From Streptomyces sannanensis (GTDB lineage Bacteria; Actinomycetota; Actinomycetes; Streptomycetales; Streptomycetaceae), in NCBI RefSeq assembly GCF_039536205.1, contig NZ_BAAAYL010000001.1:1922001-1986000 (forward strand): 64,000 nt of DNA, read 5' to 3'. Both the position numbers and the translations under genes were made by a program. The notes under the pieces were generated by a model. The model searched no databases, was not told where the DNA came from, and saw nothing but the letters and a program-made list of their open reading frames with translations. Of the stretch, positions 54,272 through 63,562 are shown one piece after another. Positions within the stretch are counted from its first letter, which is position 1. Each line of letters opens with the position of its first letter.

Positions 54272-55546
54272 ATGATGACGAAGAAGGTGCGCGACGCCGT
54301 ACTGGCCGCGGGGCGGGGGCTGGTTCTGACCGCGCTGTCCATGGCCGGGTCGGCTCTCCTCTTCTGCCTCACCTTGGTGTCCATCCAGCTCATCCCTCTC
54401 GGGGTGGGCGTCATCACCACCCCGTTCGCACTGAAGACGGTCCGCGCGCACGCCGAGCAGCGGTGCCGACTCGCCGAACGCTGGGCCGGCAAGCGGATCC
54501 CGGCCTCGTACGGTGTGCAGCCTGCCGTGCCACGCCGTACCGGGTTTCTCGGCCAGGCGGAGCTCTGCTTCGATCTGCTGAAGGACCCCGCGACATGGCG
54601 CGACCTGCGCTGGCTGGCGGCCGACATGAGCGCGGGCGCGGTCCTGGCGGTGCTGCCTGCCATACTCGTCGCCGACGGCCTCTTCGGTCTGCTGCTGGCC
54701 ACCGGACTGTGGCGCCCGATCAGCGAGGCCGATCACGGCGACTTCTGGTACACGTTCATCCCGGTGACCAGCCAGGGCACCGCAAATCTGGCCGCGCTGC
54801 TCGGCTGTGTCTGGCTCGTCCTCGGCCTCTACGCGAACCGGCCGCTCATCGGCCTGCACTTCCGTCTCGCCGAAAGCCTGCTGCCCCCCGGCCGGGAGGC
54901 CGAGCTGCACCGGCGCATCGACCGGCTCACCGAGACCCGGCACGACGCGCTGGACACCTCCGCCGCCGAACTGCGCCGCATCGAGCGCGATCTGCACGAC
55001 GGCGCGCAGGCCCGGCTGGTCGCCATGGGGATGAGCCTCTCCACCATCGAGGCCCTGATCGAACGCGACCCGGACCAGGCCAAGGAACTCCTGGCCCACG
55101 CCCGTCGCTCCTCCGCCGAGGCCCTCACCGAACTCCGCGACCTGGTGCGCGGCATCCACCCGCCCGTCCTGGCCGAGCGCGGACTGCCCGACGCGATACG
55201 GGCCCTGGCGCTGCGCCTGCCCATACGCACCGAGGTCGCGGTGGACCTCGTGGGCCGCGCCGACGCCCCGGTCGAGTCGGCCGCCTACTTCGCGGTCAGC
55301 GAGGCGCTGACGAACGCGGTGAAGCACTCGGGCGCGGACCGGATCTGGATCGACATCGCTCACCGCGACGGAATGCTGCGCATCTCCGTCACCGACGACG
55401 GCCGGGGCGGGGCGAAGATCGGTGCGGGGTCCGGCCTCACCGGGGTCGAACGCAGGCTCGGTACATTCGACGGCGTACTGGCCGTCAGCAGCCCCGCCGG
55501 CGGCCCGAGCCTGGTGACCATGGAGATCCCTTGCGTGTTGTCCTAG
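54272..55546 (+). CDS. Sensor histidine kinase (LiaS/NarX-like)
   Basis: 424 residues. About four N-terminal transmembrane segments with a sensor-like region (DUF4118/putative sensor) come first. The dimerisation helix has IERDLHDGAQARLVAMGMSL with phospho-accepting His242 (HisKA_3). The ATP-binding domain follows with NAVKHSGADRIW (N box) and VTDDGRGGAKIGAGSGL (G boxes). It should phosphorylate the adjacent response regulator. The stimulus is unknown. The start is ATG 54272 after GGGAGGG. It overlaps the regulator start. Confidence 0.9.
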   Translation: MMTKKVRDAVLAAGRGLVLTALSMAGSALLFCLTLVSIQLIPLGVGVITTPFALKTVRAHAEQRCRLAERWAGKRIPASYGVQPAVPRRTGFLGQAELCFDLLKDPATWRDLRWLAADMSAGAVLAVLPAILVADGLFGLLLATGLWRPISEADHGDFWYTFIPVTSQGTANLAALLGCVWLVLGLYANRPLIGLHFRLAESLLPPGREAELHRRIDRLTETRHDALDTSAAELRRIERDLHDGAQARLVAMGMSLSTIEALIERDPDQAKELLAHARRSSAEALTELRDLVRGIHPPVLAERGLPDAIRALALRLPIRTEVAVDLVGRADAPVESAAYFAVSEALTNAVKHSGADRIWIDIAHRDGMLRISVTDDGRGGAKIGAGSGLTGVERRLGTFDGVLAVSSPAGGPSLVTMEIPCVLS

Positions 55547-56181
55547 CCGAGGACCTCTTCCTGCTGCGCGACGGACTGGTGCGGCTGCTGGAGGCCTACG
55601 GCTTCGAGATCGCGGCCGCCGTCGAGACCGGCCCCGAGCTGAGCAAGGCCTTCGCCGAGCTGGACCCGGACGTGGCGGTCGTGGACGTCCGGCTCCCCCC
55701 GTCCCACACCGACGAGGGCCTCCAGTGCGCCCTCGCGGCCCGCCGCGCCCGCCCGGGGCTCCCGGTCCTGGTCCTCTCCCAGCACGTGGAACAGCTCTAC
55801 GCCCGCGAACTCCTGGCGGACGGCAACGGCGGCGTCGGCTATCTCCTGAAGGACCGCGTCTTCGACGCCGACCAGTTCGTCGACGCGATCCGGAGGGTGG
55901 CGGCCGGCGGCACGGCGATGGACCCCCAGGTCATCTCCCAGCTCCTCTCCCGCCGCGCCCAGGACCAGCCCCTGTCCCGGCTGACCCCGCGCGAGCTGGA
56001 GGTCCTGGAACTGATGGCCCAGGGCCGCTCGAACAACGCCATAGCCGCCCAACTGACGGTGACGGAACGAGCGGTGTCCAAGCACACCTCGAACATCTTC
56101 ATGAAGCTGCGCCTGCCGCCCTCCGACGACGACAACCGCCGCGTTCTGGCAGTTCTCGCCTATCTCGACCGGGACCGGTGA
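55531..56181 (+). CDS. LuxR/NarL-type response regulator
   Basis: 216 residues. The receiver domain has the acid pair Glu7/Asp8 and the phospho-accepting Asp52 in VAVVDVRLPP. The output domain is a LuxR HTH: LTPRELEVLELMAQGRSNNA and VTERAVSKHTSNIFMKLRLP. The start is the TTG at 55531, inside the kinase 3' end (16-base overlap), so translation is coupled. No ATG is available in frame. Targets are unknown. Confidence 0.9.
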   Translation: MRVVLAEDLFLLRDGLVRLLEAYGFEIAAAVETGPELSKAFAELDPDVAVVDVRLPPSHTDEGLQCALAARRARPGLPVLVLSQHVEQLYARELLADGNGGVGYLLKDRVFDADQFVDAIRRVAAGGTAMDPQVISQLLSRRAQDQPLSRLTPRELEVLELMAQGRSNNAIAAQLTVTERAVSKHTSNIFMKLRLPPSDDDNRRVLAVLAYLDRDR

Positions 56182-56274
56182 ACGTCCCGGAAATTTTCGC
56201 CGGACTTCTGAACAATTCATGAGTCCCGGCCGTATGGAACGACACGCTTCTCCCCCACGAAGCAGAGGAGTTCC

Positions 56275-57465
56275 ATGCAACGCTCACGCACATCACGAAA
56301 ACGCTCGACAGCGGCGAGGAAAACGATCGCCTTCTCGGCCGCGCTGATCTTAGGTGGGGGCGGGCTGATCACAGCCAATATCTACGCCTCCGCGCATGAG
56401 AGTTGGCAGCCCGGACAGAATCAGAGCCAACACACCGGGCCCGGCCACGACGGTGGGGACCATGGCGGCAGCGATCACGACGACGGCAGCCACGACAACG
56501 GCAACCACGGCGGCAACCACGGCGACGACAGCCACAACGGCGGCGAGCCTGGCGGCGGCAGCCGGCCGGAGCCCCAGGGCAACGGGCCCGACCCCGCCGA
56601 CTTCGTCGACATCACGTCCGTACAGCCGAACGTCGTACGAACCGGGAAGCGGCGCGGCGCCTCGACCGGAAGCTTCCGCTCCTTCTGCGGACGTAACGAG
56701 AGCGGCACATTCAATCCGGACAATGTCATTGTCGCGCCCGGTGTGAGCAACGGCGCTCACCATATGCACGACTACATCGGCAATCAGGCCAATGACGCCT
56801 TCGCGAGCGATGACGATCTGGCCCATGGCATGACCACGTGCCGGAACCAGGGCGACAAATCCACGTACTACTGGCCCGTCCTGCGTCTTAGGAACGGTCA
56901 GGACGAGGACGATGTGAACGCCGACGGCGGCGGAAAGGACGGAAACACCGGCCGGATCCAGACTCCCGCCCAGGTCACGCTGAAATTCGTCGGCAGTCCG
57001 GCCGGGAAGGTCGTCGCGATGCCGCGCTTTCTGCGGATCATCACCGGCAGCGCGAAGGCGTTCACGAACAACGGCGCCGACGCCAACGCGTCCTGGAGCT
57101 GCACCGGATTCGAGAACCGGCAGCTGAGGGACAAGTATCCGGTCTGCCCGCAGGGCAGCAAGGTCGTCCGTACGTTCCGGTTCCAGAGCTGCTGGGACGG
57201 CCGCAACACCGACAGCGCCAACCACCGCACCCATGTCGCCTTCGCGGACCCCTCCGGCCGCTGCCCCGCCGGCTTCCAGGCGATTCCGCAGCTGGTGCAG
57301 CGCATCGTCTACGACGTGTCGCCCGGGCCGGGGTTCGCCGTCGACTCCTTCCCCGAGCAGCTGCACAAGCCGGTCACCGATCACGGCGACTTCATCAACG
57401 TCTTCGACGAGCGGCTGATGACGAGACTGGTGAGCTGCATCAACACGGGCCGCAGCTGCCGCTGA
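56275..57465 (+). CDS. Secreted DUF1996 protein with a TTA codon
   Basis: 396 residues. A basic start ([14 protein letters not shown]) and a hydrophobic segment form a signal or anchor. A low-complexity His/Asp/Gly/Asn-rich stretch covers about residues 55-90. The DUF1996 domain follows, with [45 protein letters not shown], and [10 protein letters not shown]. Some family members in fungi are wall-associated, but the role here is unknown. The codon TTA at 56350-56352 lies in the signal region, so translation may depend on the bldA tRNA. Confidence 0.85.
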   Translation: MQRSRTSRKRSTAARKTIAFSAALILGGGGLITANIYASAHESWQPGQNQSQHTGPGHDGGDHGGSDHDDGSHDNGNHGGNHGDDSHNGGEPGGGSRPEPQGNGPDPADFVDITSVQPNVVRTGKRRGASTGSFRSFCGRNESGTFNPDNVIVAPGVSNGAHHMHDYIGNQANDAFASDDDLAHGMTTCRNQGDKSTYYWPVLRLRNGQDEDDVNADGGGKDGNTGRIQTPAQVTLKFVGSPAGKVVAMPRFLRIITGSAKAFTNNGADANASWSCTGFENRQLRDKYPVCPQGSKVVRTFRFQSCWDGRNTDSANHRTHVAFADPSGRCPAGFQAIPQLVQRIVYDVSPGPGFAVDSFPEQLHKPVTDHGDFINVFDERLMTRLVSCINTGRSCR

Positions 57466-57503
57466 CGGCCGCCCCCTGCTCCCCGCCCTCTTACCCTGCG
57501 CGG

Positions 57504-57914
57504 TCAGCTCCCGTGGCGTTCGCGGTGGTGCGAGGTTCCCGTCTCCACCGTCCCCCCGAGCCGGCCGCGCAGCGCCGTGACCACCGTCCGGTCGCCCACC
57601 GCGACCCACGTGCCGCCCACCAGATACGCGCCGCCGTAGTCCTTCGCGCCGTTCAGCCACTCGCGCCGGCCGCGGTCGGTGGCGAAGGTCATCAGCACAT
57701 AGCGGCCGCCGTCCGTGGCGCAGTCGGCCTGACGCAGCTCGGTCGCGTCCGTCTGGATGTCCGGCTCGCAGCCCGCCTTCGCCGCGAGCTGTTCCAGGGT
57801 GCCCGTGGCGGTGCGGGGGTGCCCCCCGTGGTCACCGCAGGCGGCGGCCAGAGCGAGGGTCAGTACCAGGGCGGAGGCGGCCGCGGCGGCTTGCTTGCGC
57901 ATACGGGCCATCAT
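57504..57914 (-). CDS. Small lipoprotein
   Basis: 136 residues. The signal AAASALVLTLALAAACGD carries a lipobox (LAAAC). The mature part has a Cys pair, AAKAGCEPDIQTDATELRQA and DCATDGGRYVLMTFATDRGR, plus a C-terminal His-rich end. The family is not recognised. ATG 57914 and 57911 are both possible behind GGGGGAGGG; 57902 is less likely. It is convergent with the DUF1996 gene. Confidence 0.75.
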   Translation of the reverse strand: MMARMRKQAAAAASALVLTLALAAACGDHGGHPRTATGTLEQLAAKAGCEPDIQTDATELRQADCATDGGRYVLMTFATDRGRREWLNGAKDYGGAYLVGGTWVAVGDRTVVTALRGRLGGTVETGTSHHRERHGS

Positions 57915-58038
57915 GCCCGGCCCTCCCCCGCTCGCGCGGCTGAACGGGCCAAGCACGGCCGTTCACCGCTGCCGGCGCGCATGTCGGCTACCGTTCCCTG
58001 CCAAAACAGCACAAACCGAAGCGCAGGAGCCGCCTGTC

Positions 58039-58848
58039 ATGACCGCGATCCCCGCCACCACCGTCGCCAATGTCCGCGACCTCGGCGGCACCGCCCTGCC
58101 CCGTGGCCGTTCCGTCCGCCCCGGGCTGGTCTTCCGCTCCGGCCGGCTCGACCGGCTCGACCCGGCGGCCGACCCCGCCTTCGCCGCCCTGGGACTGCGC
58201 ACGATCATCGACCTCCGTACCGCCCCCGAACGTTCCGAGCACCCCGACCGGATCCCGGACGGCGTCCGCCTGATCGTCGCCGACGTCCTCGCCGACACCG
58301 TCACCTCCGGCGCCATGTCGGCCGCCGCCCGGCTCAAGCAGGTGCTCGCGGACCCGGCCGTCACCGAACAGCGGTTGGGCGGCGGCAAGGCGCAGGAGCT
58401 GTTCAAGGAGACGTACCGCTCGTTCGTCACCTCGGACTCGGCGCAGTCGGCCTACCGTGTCCTGCTCACCGAACTCGCCGAGCCGGACGCGGGGCCGCTG
58501 CTCGTCCACTGCACCGCGGGCAAGGACCGTACCGGCTGGGCGGTGGCGGTGCTGCTGACGCTGCTCGGTGCGGACAAGAAGACCATCGAGCGTGAATATC
58601 TGATCGTCAACGCGGCCGTGCGCCAGGCCTTCGCCCCGCTCGTCGAGGGTTTCATCGCCCAGGGCGGCGACCCGGAGACGGCACTCGCGGTCATCGGCGT
58701 CGTGCCCGAGTATCTGGCCGCGGGGCTGGCCGAGGTGGACACACGCTACGGCTCCATGGAGAAGTACGTACGCGAGGGCCTCGGCGTGCCCGACGCCGCG
58801 GTCGAACGCATCCGCACCCGCCTCGTCACCGACCCGGCCGCCGCGTGA
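58039..58848 (+). CDS. Tyrosine-specific protein phosphatase (Y_phosphatase3)
   Basis: 269 residues. The P-loop HCTAGKDRTG (His157, Cys158, Arg164) is that of tyrosine or phosphoinositide phosphatases with the K-D pair of lipid-active members. The N-terminus ANVRDLGGTALPRGRSVRPG and IIDLRTAPERSEHPD are family hallmarks. The substrate is unknown. ATG 58039 is used. Confidence 0.88.
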   Translation: MTAIPATTVANVRDLGGTALPRGRSVRPGLVFRSGRLDRLDPAADPAFAALGLRTIIDLRTAPERSEHPDRIPDGVRLIVADVLADTVTSGAMSAAARLKQVLADPAVTEQRLGGGKAQELFKETYRSFVTSDSAQSAYRVLLTELAEPDAGPLLVHCTAGKDRTGWAVAVLLTLLGADKKTIEREYLIVNAAVRQAFAPLVEGFIAQGGDPETALAVIGVVPEYLAAGLAEVDTRYGSMEKYVREGLGVPDAAVERIRTRLVTDPAAA

Positions 58849-58985
58849 GCCTGCCCGGCGTCTCCGAAACGGCGACCGAACACCTCAAGGAACGCCCACG
58901 CTGGTCCGCATCTCCCGCTGCCGCGGCGCCCGGCTGGTCGTGGACCTATAATCGACAGCTGATAAACGGCGCTCTGTCAGGCAGG

Positions 58986-59000
58986 ATCAGATACTCTGAT
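58986..59000. promoter_or_regulatory. Palindrome directly before the VapBC-type antitoxin
   Basis: ATCAGA-TAC-TCTGAT is a perfect 6-bp inverted repeat ending three bases before the ATG at 59004, where a ribosome site should be. GATACT inside it could act as a -10. TATAAT at 58947-58952 is another possible -10. It is a likely antitoxin operator. Confidence 0.5.
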
Positions 59001-59003
59001 TCC

Positions 59004-59258
59004 ATGAAGACTATGACAGCCACAGAGGTGTCAAGGAACTTCGCATCGGTCCTGGACCGCGCCGAACACGGCGAGACGATTGTGATCACCCGCGCAGGGC
59101 GAAGGCTCGCCATACTGAGCCCCGCCTCGGCCGGGAACGGCGCCGCCCTCAAGGACTTCCTCGCCCGCAACCGCCCCGACCCCGAGTTCGCCGAGGACGT
59201 CGAATCAGCCCGCGCCCTCCTGACGGACGAGGTGAGCACGGCGTGGCCCGACGCCTGA
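59004..59258 (+). CDS. Phd/YefM-family antitoxin (VapB role)
   Basis: 84 residues. TATEVSRNFASVLDRAEHGE and TIVITRAGRRLAILSPA are the Phd/YefM DNA-binding fold. The C-terminus RPDPEFAEDVESARALLTDE would wrap the toxin. It overlaps the PIN-domain toxin gene by 16 bases. Autoregulation through the palindrome at 58986 is likely. There is no clear ribosome site before the ATG. Confidence 0.88.
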   Translation: MKTMTATEVSRNFASVLDRAEHGETIVITRAGRRLAILSPASAGNGAALKDFLARNRPDPEFAEDVESARALLTDEVSTAWPDA

Positions 59259-59644
59259 TCCTGGACACCGGAATCCTCATCCGCGCCGAACGTGACGGCC
59301 TCGGCCTCGCCGAGCTCCTTCGAGGTGACGACGACGTGGCTCTGGCAGCGATCAGCGTCGCGGAGCTGCAGCTCGGGGTCGAGCTTGCCAACGACACCAA
59401 CCGCCAGCGTCGCCAGGAATTCGTCGACGGCGTTCTCGCCCTGGTGCCCGTCGAGGAGTACAGCACCGAAACAGCCCGTGTGCACGCCCGCCTGCTCGCA
59501 CACGTCCGCCAGGCGGGGAAACCCCGGGGCGCGCACGCCCTCGTCATCGCCGCGACGGCAGCAGCAACGGCACGACACATCGTCACAACGGATTCGAAGG
59601 CCGACTTCGACGGCCTCCCTGGGGTCCACACCCTCCACCGCTGA
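59243..59644 (+). CDS. vapC: VapC-type PIN-domain toxin
   Basis: 133 residues. PIN acids are visible: Asp8 (LILDTGILIR), Glu41 (SVAELQLGVE), and late acids in ATARHIVTTDSKADF. Such toxins cut tRNA or rRNA using magnesium. The GTG at 59243 lies within the antitoxin gene. From 59645 to 59911 I see no gene, only the repeats noted below. Confidence 0.88.
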   Translation: MARRLILDTGILIRAERDGLGLAELLRGDDDVALAAISVAELQLGVELANDTNRQRRQEFVDGVLALVPVEEYSTETARVHARLLAHVRQAGKPRGAHALVIAATAAATARHIVTTDSKADFDGLPGVHTLHR

Positions 59645-59821
59645 TCTCCAGTGCCTCATCCGCGTGGGAGACCTGCCCGGCGCTTGCCGGCAGCGCGTAT
59701 GGGAAGGGGGGATCGACCACCACGACGACCTGCTGACGGACGCCGAGCGGGACGACTCGATGCCGATCTGCGTCTCCCGCTGCCGAGGCGACCGCCTGGT
59801 CCTGGATCCGTGAGCGCTAAA

Positions 59822-59876
59822 TACTGATCTGGGAGAAAATAGTAGCTGGCAAGTACTAATCTGGGAGAAACCAGTA
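59822..59876 (+). repeat. Two 23-bp operator-like repeats before the Fic gene
   Basis: Units at 59822-59844 and 59854-59876 both begin TACT, share ATCTGGGAGAAA, and end AGTA, so each is also a weak palindrome. They are spaced by nine bases and lie 35-90 bases before the start codon. They look like an operator, perhaps for the winged-helix end of the Fic protein itself. Confidence 0.65.
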
Positions 59877-59911
59877 GAGCTAGTAGTACCTCGCGCTCGA
59901 AAGGGGACCCA

Positions 59912-61273
59912 GTGAAGCGCCCCGCGCCCCCGCCGGACCCGGATCGGCTGATCCAGGACGCCTTCCGCTCCGACCCCACCGAGCTCGCGAAGATCCTCCA
60001 GATCCCCGGGGCCGGCCCGGCGGACCCGTACCTCCCCTGGGACAAGATTCGCCACAAGACACCACCCGAGGGACTCACGCACGAGGAGTGGTGGACGGGC
60101 ATCAAGTTCACCCGCCGCCAGATGCAGCGGGTACTGCCGCTGACCGACACCCACGGCAAGCCGTTCACTTTCGCCCTGCCCGATGTCGTCCTCGCTGCAC
60201 TGGAACAGGTCAGCAGGGACGCGAGCGGAAGGATCTCGGCAGAGGATCAGGTCACCAGCCAGGTCACCAACCAAGCGACTCGTGACCGCTACCTGATCAG
60301 CTCCCTCATCGAGGAGGCCATCAACTCGAGCCAGCTCGAGGGCGCGTCCACCACGAGGCGCGTCGCCAAGGAGATGCTCCGGGCAGGCCGTGCACCGCGC
60401 ACCCGCGACGAGCGCATGATCTTCAACAATTTCCAGGCGATGCGGATGATCGGCGAGCTCAGGGACGAGCCGCTCACCCCCCAGCTCATCTGCGAGATCC
60501 ACCGGATCGTCACGGACGGCACACTCGACAACCCTGCCTCGGCAGGAAGATTCCAGCTTCCGGGGGAGGAACGTATCGGGGTCTTCACGGACGACGGCCT
60601 GCTGCTGCACACCCCGCCGCCCGCGGCATCCCTGCCCGAACGCAGCGACCGACTGTGCCGGTTCGCCAACGGCCGACTCGGAGACGGGTACGTTCCGCCC
60701 GTCCTGCGCGCGATCACCCTCCACTTCATGATCGGCTACGATCACCCGTTCGAGGACGGCAACGGCCGTACCGCACGCGCCCTGTTCTACTGGTCGATGC
60801 TCAACCAGGGGTACTGGCTGACCGAGTTCGTAGCGGTCTCCCCGATCCTGAAGAACGCCCCCGTGAAGTACGCACACGGCTATCTACACACGGAGGACGA
60901 CGAGAACGATCTCACGTACTTCCACCTGCACCAGCTCGATGTGCTGCAGCGCTCCATCGCACGGCTGCACGCCTATCTGGAACGCAAGACCAGGGAGATG
61001 CGCGATCTCCAGCGCAGGCTCTCCTCCGCCACCGCGTCCTTCAACCACCGCCAGACCGCCCTGCTGGAAGCCGCCCTGAAGAATCCGGACGCCGGATTCA
61101 CGCTCCGCTCCCACATGTCCAGCCACGGCATCGTCTACGAGACGGCCCGCCAGGACCTGCTCGCACTGGAGGACCACGGGCTTCTCGTCAAGCACCGGTC
61201 CGGTCGGGCATTCGTCTGGACCCCGGCCCCCGACATCGACTCCCGGATTCACGACCTGGTCGAGCTTCAGTGA
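59912..61273 (+). CDS. Fic-family AMP-transferase with N-terminal inhibitory motif and winged-helix end
   Basis: 453 residues. The Fic motif HPFEDGNGRTAR is complete (278-289) with the catalytic His278. An inhibitory helix is present before it: S-x-x-x-E-G at 139-144 (SSQLEG), a class II arrangement in which Glu143 would block ATP. The C-terminal ~70 residues (NHRQTALLEAALKNPDAGFT, SSHGIVYETARQDLLALEDH) resemble a winged helix. The family modifies proteins by AMP transfer. The GTG at 59912 is chosen. The target is unknown. Confidence 0.9.
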   Translation: MKRPAPPPDPDRLIQDAFRSDPTELAKILQIPGAGPADPYLPWDKIRHKTPPEGLTHEEWWTGIKFTRRQMQRVLPLTDTHGKPFTFALPDVVLAALEQVSRDASGRISAEDQVTSQVTNQATRDRYLISSLIEEAINSSQLEGASTTRRVAKEMLRAGRAPRTRDERMIFNNFQAMRMIGELRDEPLTPQLICEIHRIVTDGTLDNPASAGRFQLPGEERIGVFTDDGLLLHTPPPAASLPERSDRLCRFANGRLGDGYVPPVLRAITLHFMIGYDHPFEDGNGRTARALFYWSMLNQGYWLTEFVAVSPILKNAPVKYAHGYLHTEDDENDLTYFHLHQLDVLQRSIARLHAYLERKTREMRDLQRRLSSATASFNHRQTALLEAALKNPDAGFTLRSHMSSHGIVYETARQDLLALEDHGLLVKHRSGRAFVWTPAPDIDSRIHDLVELQ

Positions 61274-61538
61274 GCGCGGGCGCCCGGCTCGCTTCTTCGT
61301 GACCGGCCGTCCGGCAACGTGAAGACGTGCTGCGGGGTCACTGCCGGTGATGGCCTGGCCGACGAGGACGCTCGGCTCGGCGCCCTGGTAGGAGCACGCC
61401 CAGGGGTCGCCTTGCCCTCCGGCAGGTGGATAACCAGGAACTGGTAGCCCTTCGACGTAGAACTCCGCCGCTCACACCTCACCTCACAGTCCCCCGGATC
61501 GCTGCCGAGGCGACCGGCCGGCTCTCGACCTGCGACCG

Positions 61539-62012
61539 TCACGCGGCACAGGCCTCGGCCGGCCTGGGTCCGAGTTCGAACCACAGCAGCTTGCCGCCGC
61601 GGCCGAAGAGGTCGTCGCCCAGCGGGTAGCCGCCCCAGTTGTCGGCACACCGCTGCACGAGCAGCAGTCCACGACCGCCGTCGGAATCGTCCCCGCCCAC
61701 GTCGGGCACACCCCGCAGAGCTCCGGGCGGCTTGTCGAACGGCGGCGGAATGACGGGGTTGGTGTCCCACACACTCACCCGCAGCCGGCTGCCGTCCATG
61801 TACCGCAAACGCAGCGTCGAGGGTCCTTCGGAGTAGCGGTACGCATTGGTGACCAGCTCACACGCCAACAGCTCGGCCGGGTCGAGAAGTTCACTCAGGC
61901 CGTGCCCGCCCAGCACGGCCCGAAGCGTCATCCGGGCCACACGCGGGGCGCGCGGATCGTGCGGAAGTTGGAGTAGGTACGACCAGGGTGCGTACGTGGA
62001 TACGGTGTCCAT
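61539..62012 (-). CDS. Anti-sigma-factor-like ATPase (HATPase_c)
   Basis: 157 residues. LLACELVTNAYRYSEGP is the N box with the Mg-binding Asn, and VSVWDTNP plus GGRGLLLVQRCADNWGGYPL give the G1 and G2 parts. It is an RsbW-like ATPase without a kinase domain. It is divergent from the HTH/DUF397 pair, the usual Streptomyces arrangement for WhiJ-type loci. The ATG at 62012 is used. Confidence 0.87.
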   Translation of the reverse strand: MDTVSTYAPWSYLLQLPHDPRAPRVARMTLRAVLGGHGLSELLDPAELLACELVTNAYRYSEGPSTLRLRYMDGSRLRVSVWDTNPVIPPPFDKPPGALRGVPDVGGDDSDGGRGLLLVQRCADNWGGYPLGDDLFGRGGKLLWFELGPRPAEACAA

Positions 62013-62218
62013 GGAAGTCTCCTGCGAGGAGGTGGAGTTGGATCACTCGACAATCCGAGGCCGCGCGGTGGCAGTGCCGCAGCACGGCGTGCTGCGGTGC
62101 GCTTCCGACTTACCGACTGGGCCAGTTGAGCGGCCTGAGTCACACCGTAGCGGCACAATTGTAAGGTCTTCCATTGGAAGGCCATAAGCCATGACAATCC
62201 CACCCGTGTGGGTGACCC

Positions 62219-63085
62219 ATGAAGAGAGCCCCGATGCCGGCCCGTATGTCCCTCACGCTGCGCCAGCAGCGCCTCGGCACCGAACTGCGCAAGCTCCGCG
62301 AACGCGCCGGACTCACGTCGACCGCCGCGGCGGACCTGCTCGGCGGCCCCCAGTCCCGGATCAGCAACATCGAAGCCGGCCGGTATGCCGTCAGCGCCGA
62401 CCGCGTACGCACGCTTGCCCGTCATTACGCCTGCTCCGACGAGAGTTACATCAACGCACTCGCCTCCATGACGGGCTCACGTGCCCAAGGCTGGTGGGAC
62501 GAGTACCAGGAACGCCTGGCCCCCGGACTGATCGACCTCGCCGAGCTGGAACACCACGCCACCGCGCTCCGAGTGGCAGTCGTCATCCACATGCCCGGCC
62601 TCTTGCAGACCACCGCCCACGCCCGTGCGGTGATGGCCGAGAGCATGCCGCCCCTGCGCCCGTACGAGATCGAACATCGCGTCTCGTACCGCATCAAACG
62701 CCAGGCTGTCCTCTACGAGAGCACTCCCACCCCCTACACCGCCATCGTCCACGAAGCAGCCCTGCGCATGGGCTTCGGCGGCCCCCAGGCGGCCCGCGAA
62801 CAGCTGGACAGCCTGCTGGAAGCGAGCGAACACGAGAACATCATCATCCTGGTGATCCCCTTCGGCGAGGCCTCATTCCCGGCCTCGGGCCAGCCGATCA
62901 CCTACGCCTCAGGGCCGGTCCCCCAACTCGACACCGTCGTCCTCGACACCGACCACGGCTGCGAGTTCCTCGACGCCGAAGCCCAACTGGCCCGCTACCG
63001 CTCCGTACTGGACCGGATGGAGGCCCGGGCACTCTCACCCGAGAAGTCCCGCGACCTCATCCACCGCATCGCCCACGACACCTGA
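62219..63085 (+). CDS. XRE-family regulator with DUF5753 domain
   Basis: 288 residues. The HTH is at about 12-65 (LRQQRLGTELRKLRERAGLT, GPQSRISNIEAGRYAV). The DUF5753 sensor-like domain follows, with MPGLLQTTAHARAVM, RVSYRIKRQAVLYEST, IIILVIPFGEASFPASGQPI, and the acidic VVLDTDHGCEFLD. WhiJ-type regulators of this design pair with a DUF397 protein, present here 18 bases later. A start at 62234 has a better binding site (AAGAGAG) than 62219. Confidence 0.88.
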   Translation: MKRAPMPARMSLTLRQQRLGTELRKLRERAGLTSTAAADLLGGPQSRISNIEAGRYAVSADRVRTLARHYACSDESYINALASMTGSRAQGWWDEYQERLAPGLIDLAELEHHATALRVAVVIHMPGLLQTTAHARAVMAESMPPLRPYEIEHRVSYRIKRQAVLYESTPTPYTAIVHEAALRMGFGGPQAAREQLDSLLEASEHENIIILVIPFGEASFPASGQPITYASGPVPQLDTVVLDTDHGCEFLDAEAQLARYRSVLDRMEARALSPEKSRDLIHRIAHDT

Positions 63086-63103
63086 GCCGAAGAGGGAGCA
63101 CCC

Positions 63104-63298
63104 GTGCCCGACCTGCACTGGCGGAAATCCTCCTACAGCGCCGAAGCCGCCAACTGCGTCTGCGTCGCCATCGCCCCCGACGGGACTGTCCTCCTCGGCG
63201 ACAGCAAGGCCCCCGGGACAACCGTCACAACCACGCGCCGTGCTCTGCACGACCTGATATCCGCCATCACGCCGGATCTCGCCGACCACAACTTTTGA
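63104..63298 (+). CDS. DUF397 small protein
   Basis: 64 residues. LHWRKSSYSAEAANCVCVAI and VLLGDSKAPG are the DUF397 signature. It partners the DUF5753 regulator in BldB/WhiJ-like loci and may block or help it. The GTG at 63104 follows GAGGGAG. The stretch 63299-63562 holds no gene I can support. Confidence 0.87.
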   Translation: MPDLHWRKSSYSAEAANCVCVAIAPDGTVLLGDSKAPGTTVTTTRRALHDLISAITPDLADHNF

Positions 63299-63562
63299 GT
63301 TTGCAGCGGATCAATCTTTTTGCGTCCCCGTGTTGGCGCCGCCCACGACCTGACCGCCACACGTGAGCGCGGCACCATCGACGCACTCGTCGAAGCCAAG
63401 CATCTCGGCCGGAGAATGCATCAAAGTCGTACTCAACATGCCCAGCATCGCGGCTGTCCGAGACTCTAAGAACGGAAAGGACCAGCCATCCGGCTGTTTA
63501 ACTGGATCTAGGTTCAGAGTTCTCCATCCCGAAATCCCCCACCTCGTCAAGGAGAATCCATC

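Noticed and set aside
59651..59813. Frame with DHHDDLLTDAERDDSMPICV after the PIN toxin
   Set aside because: Possible remnant, but too short and without a family pattern.
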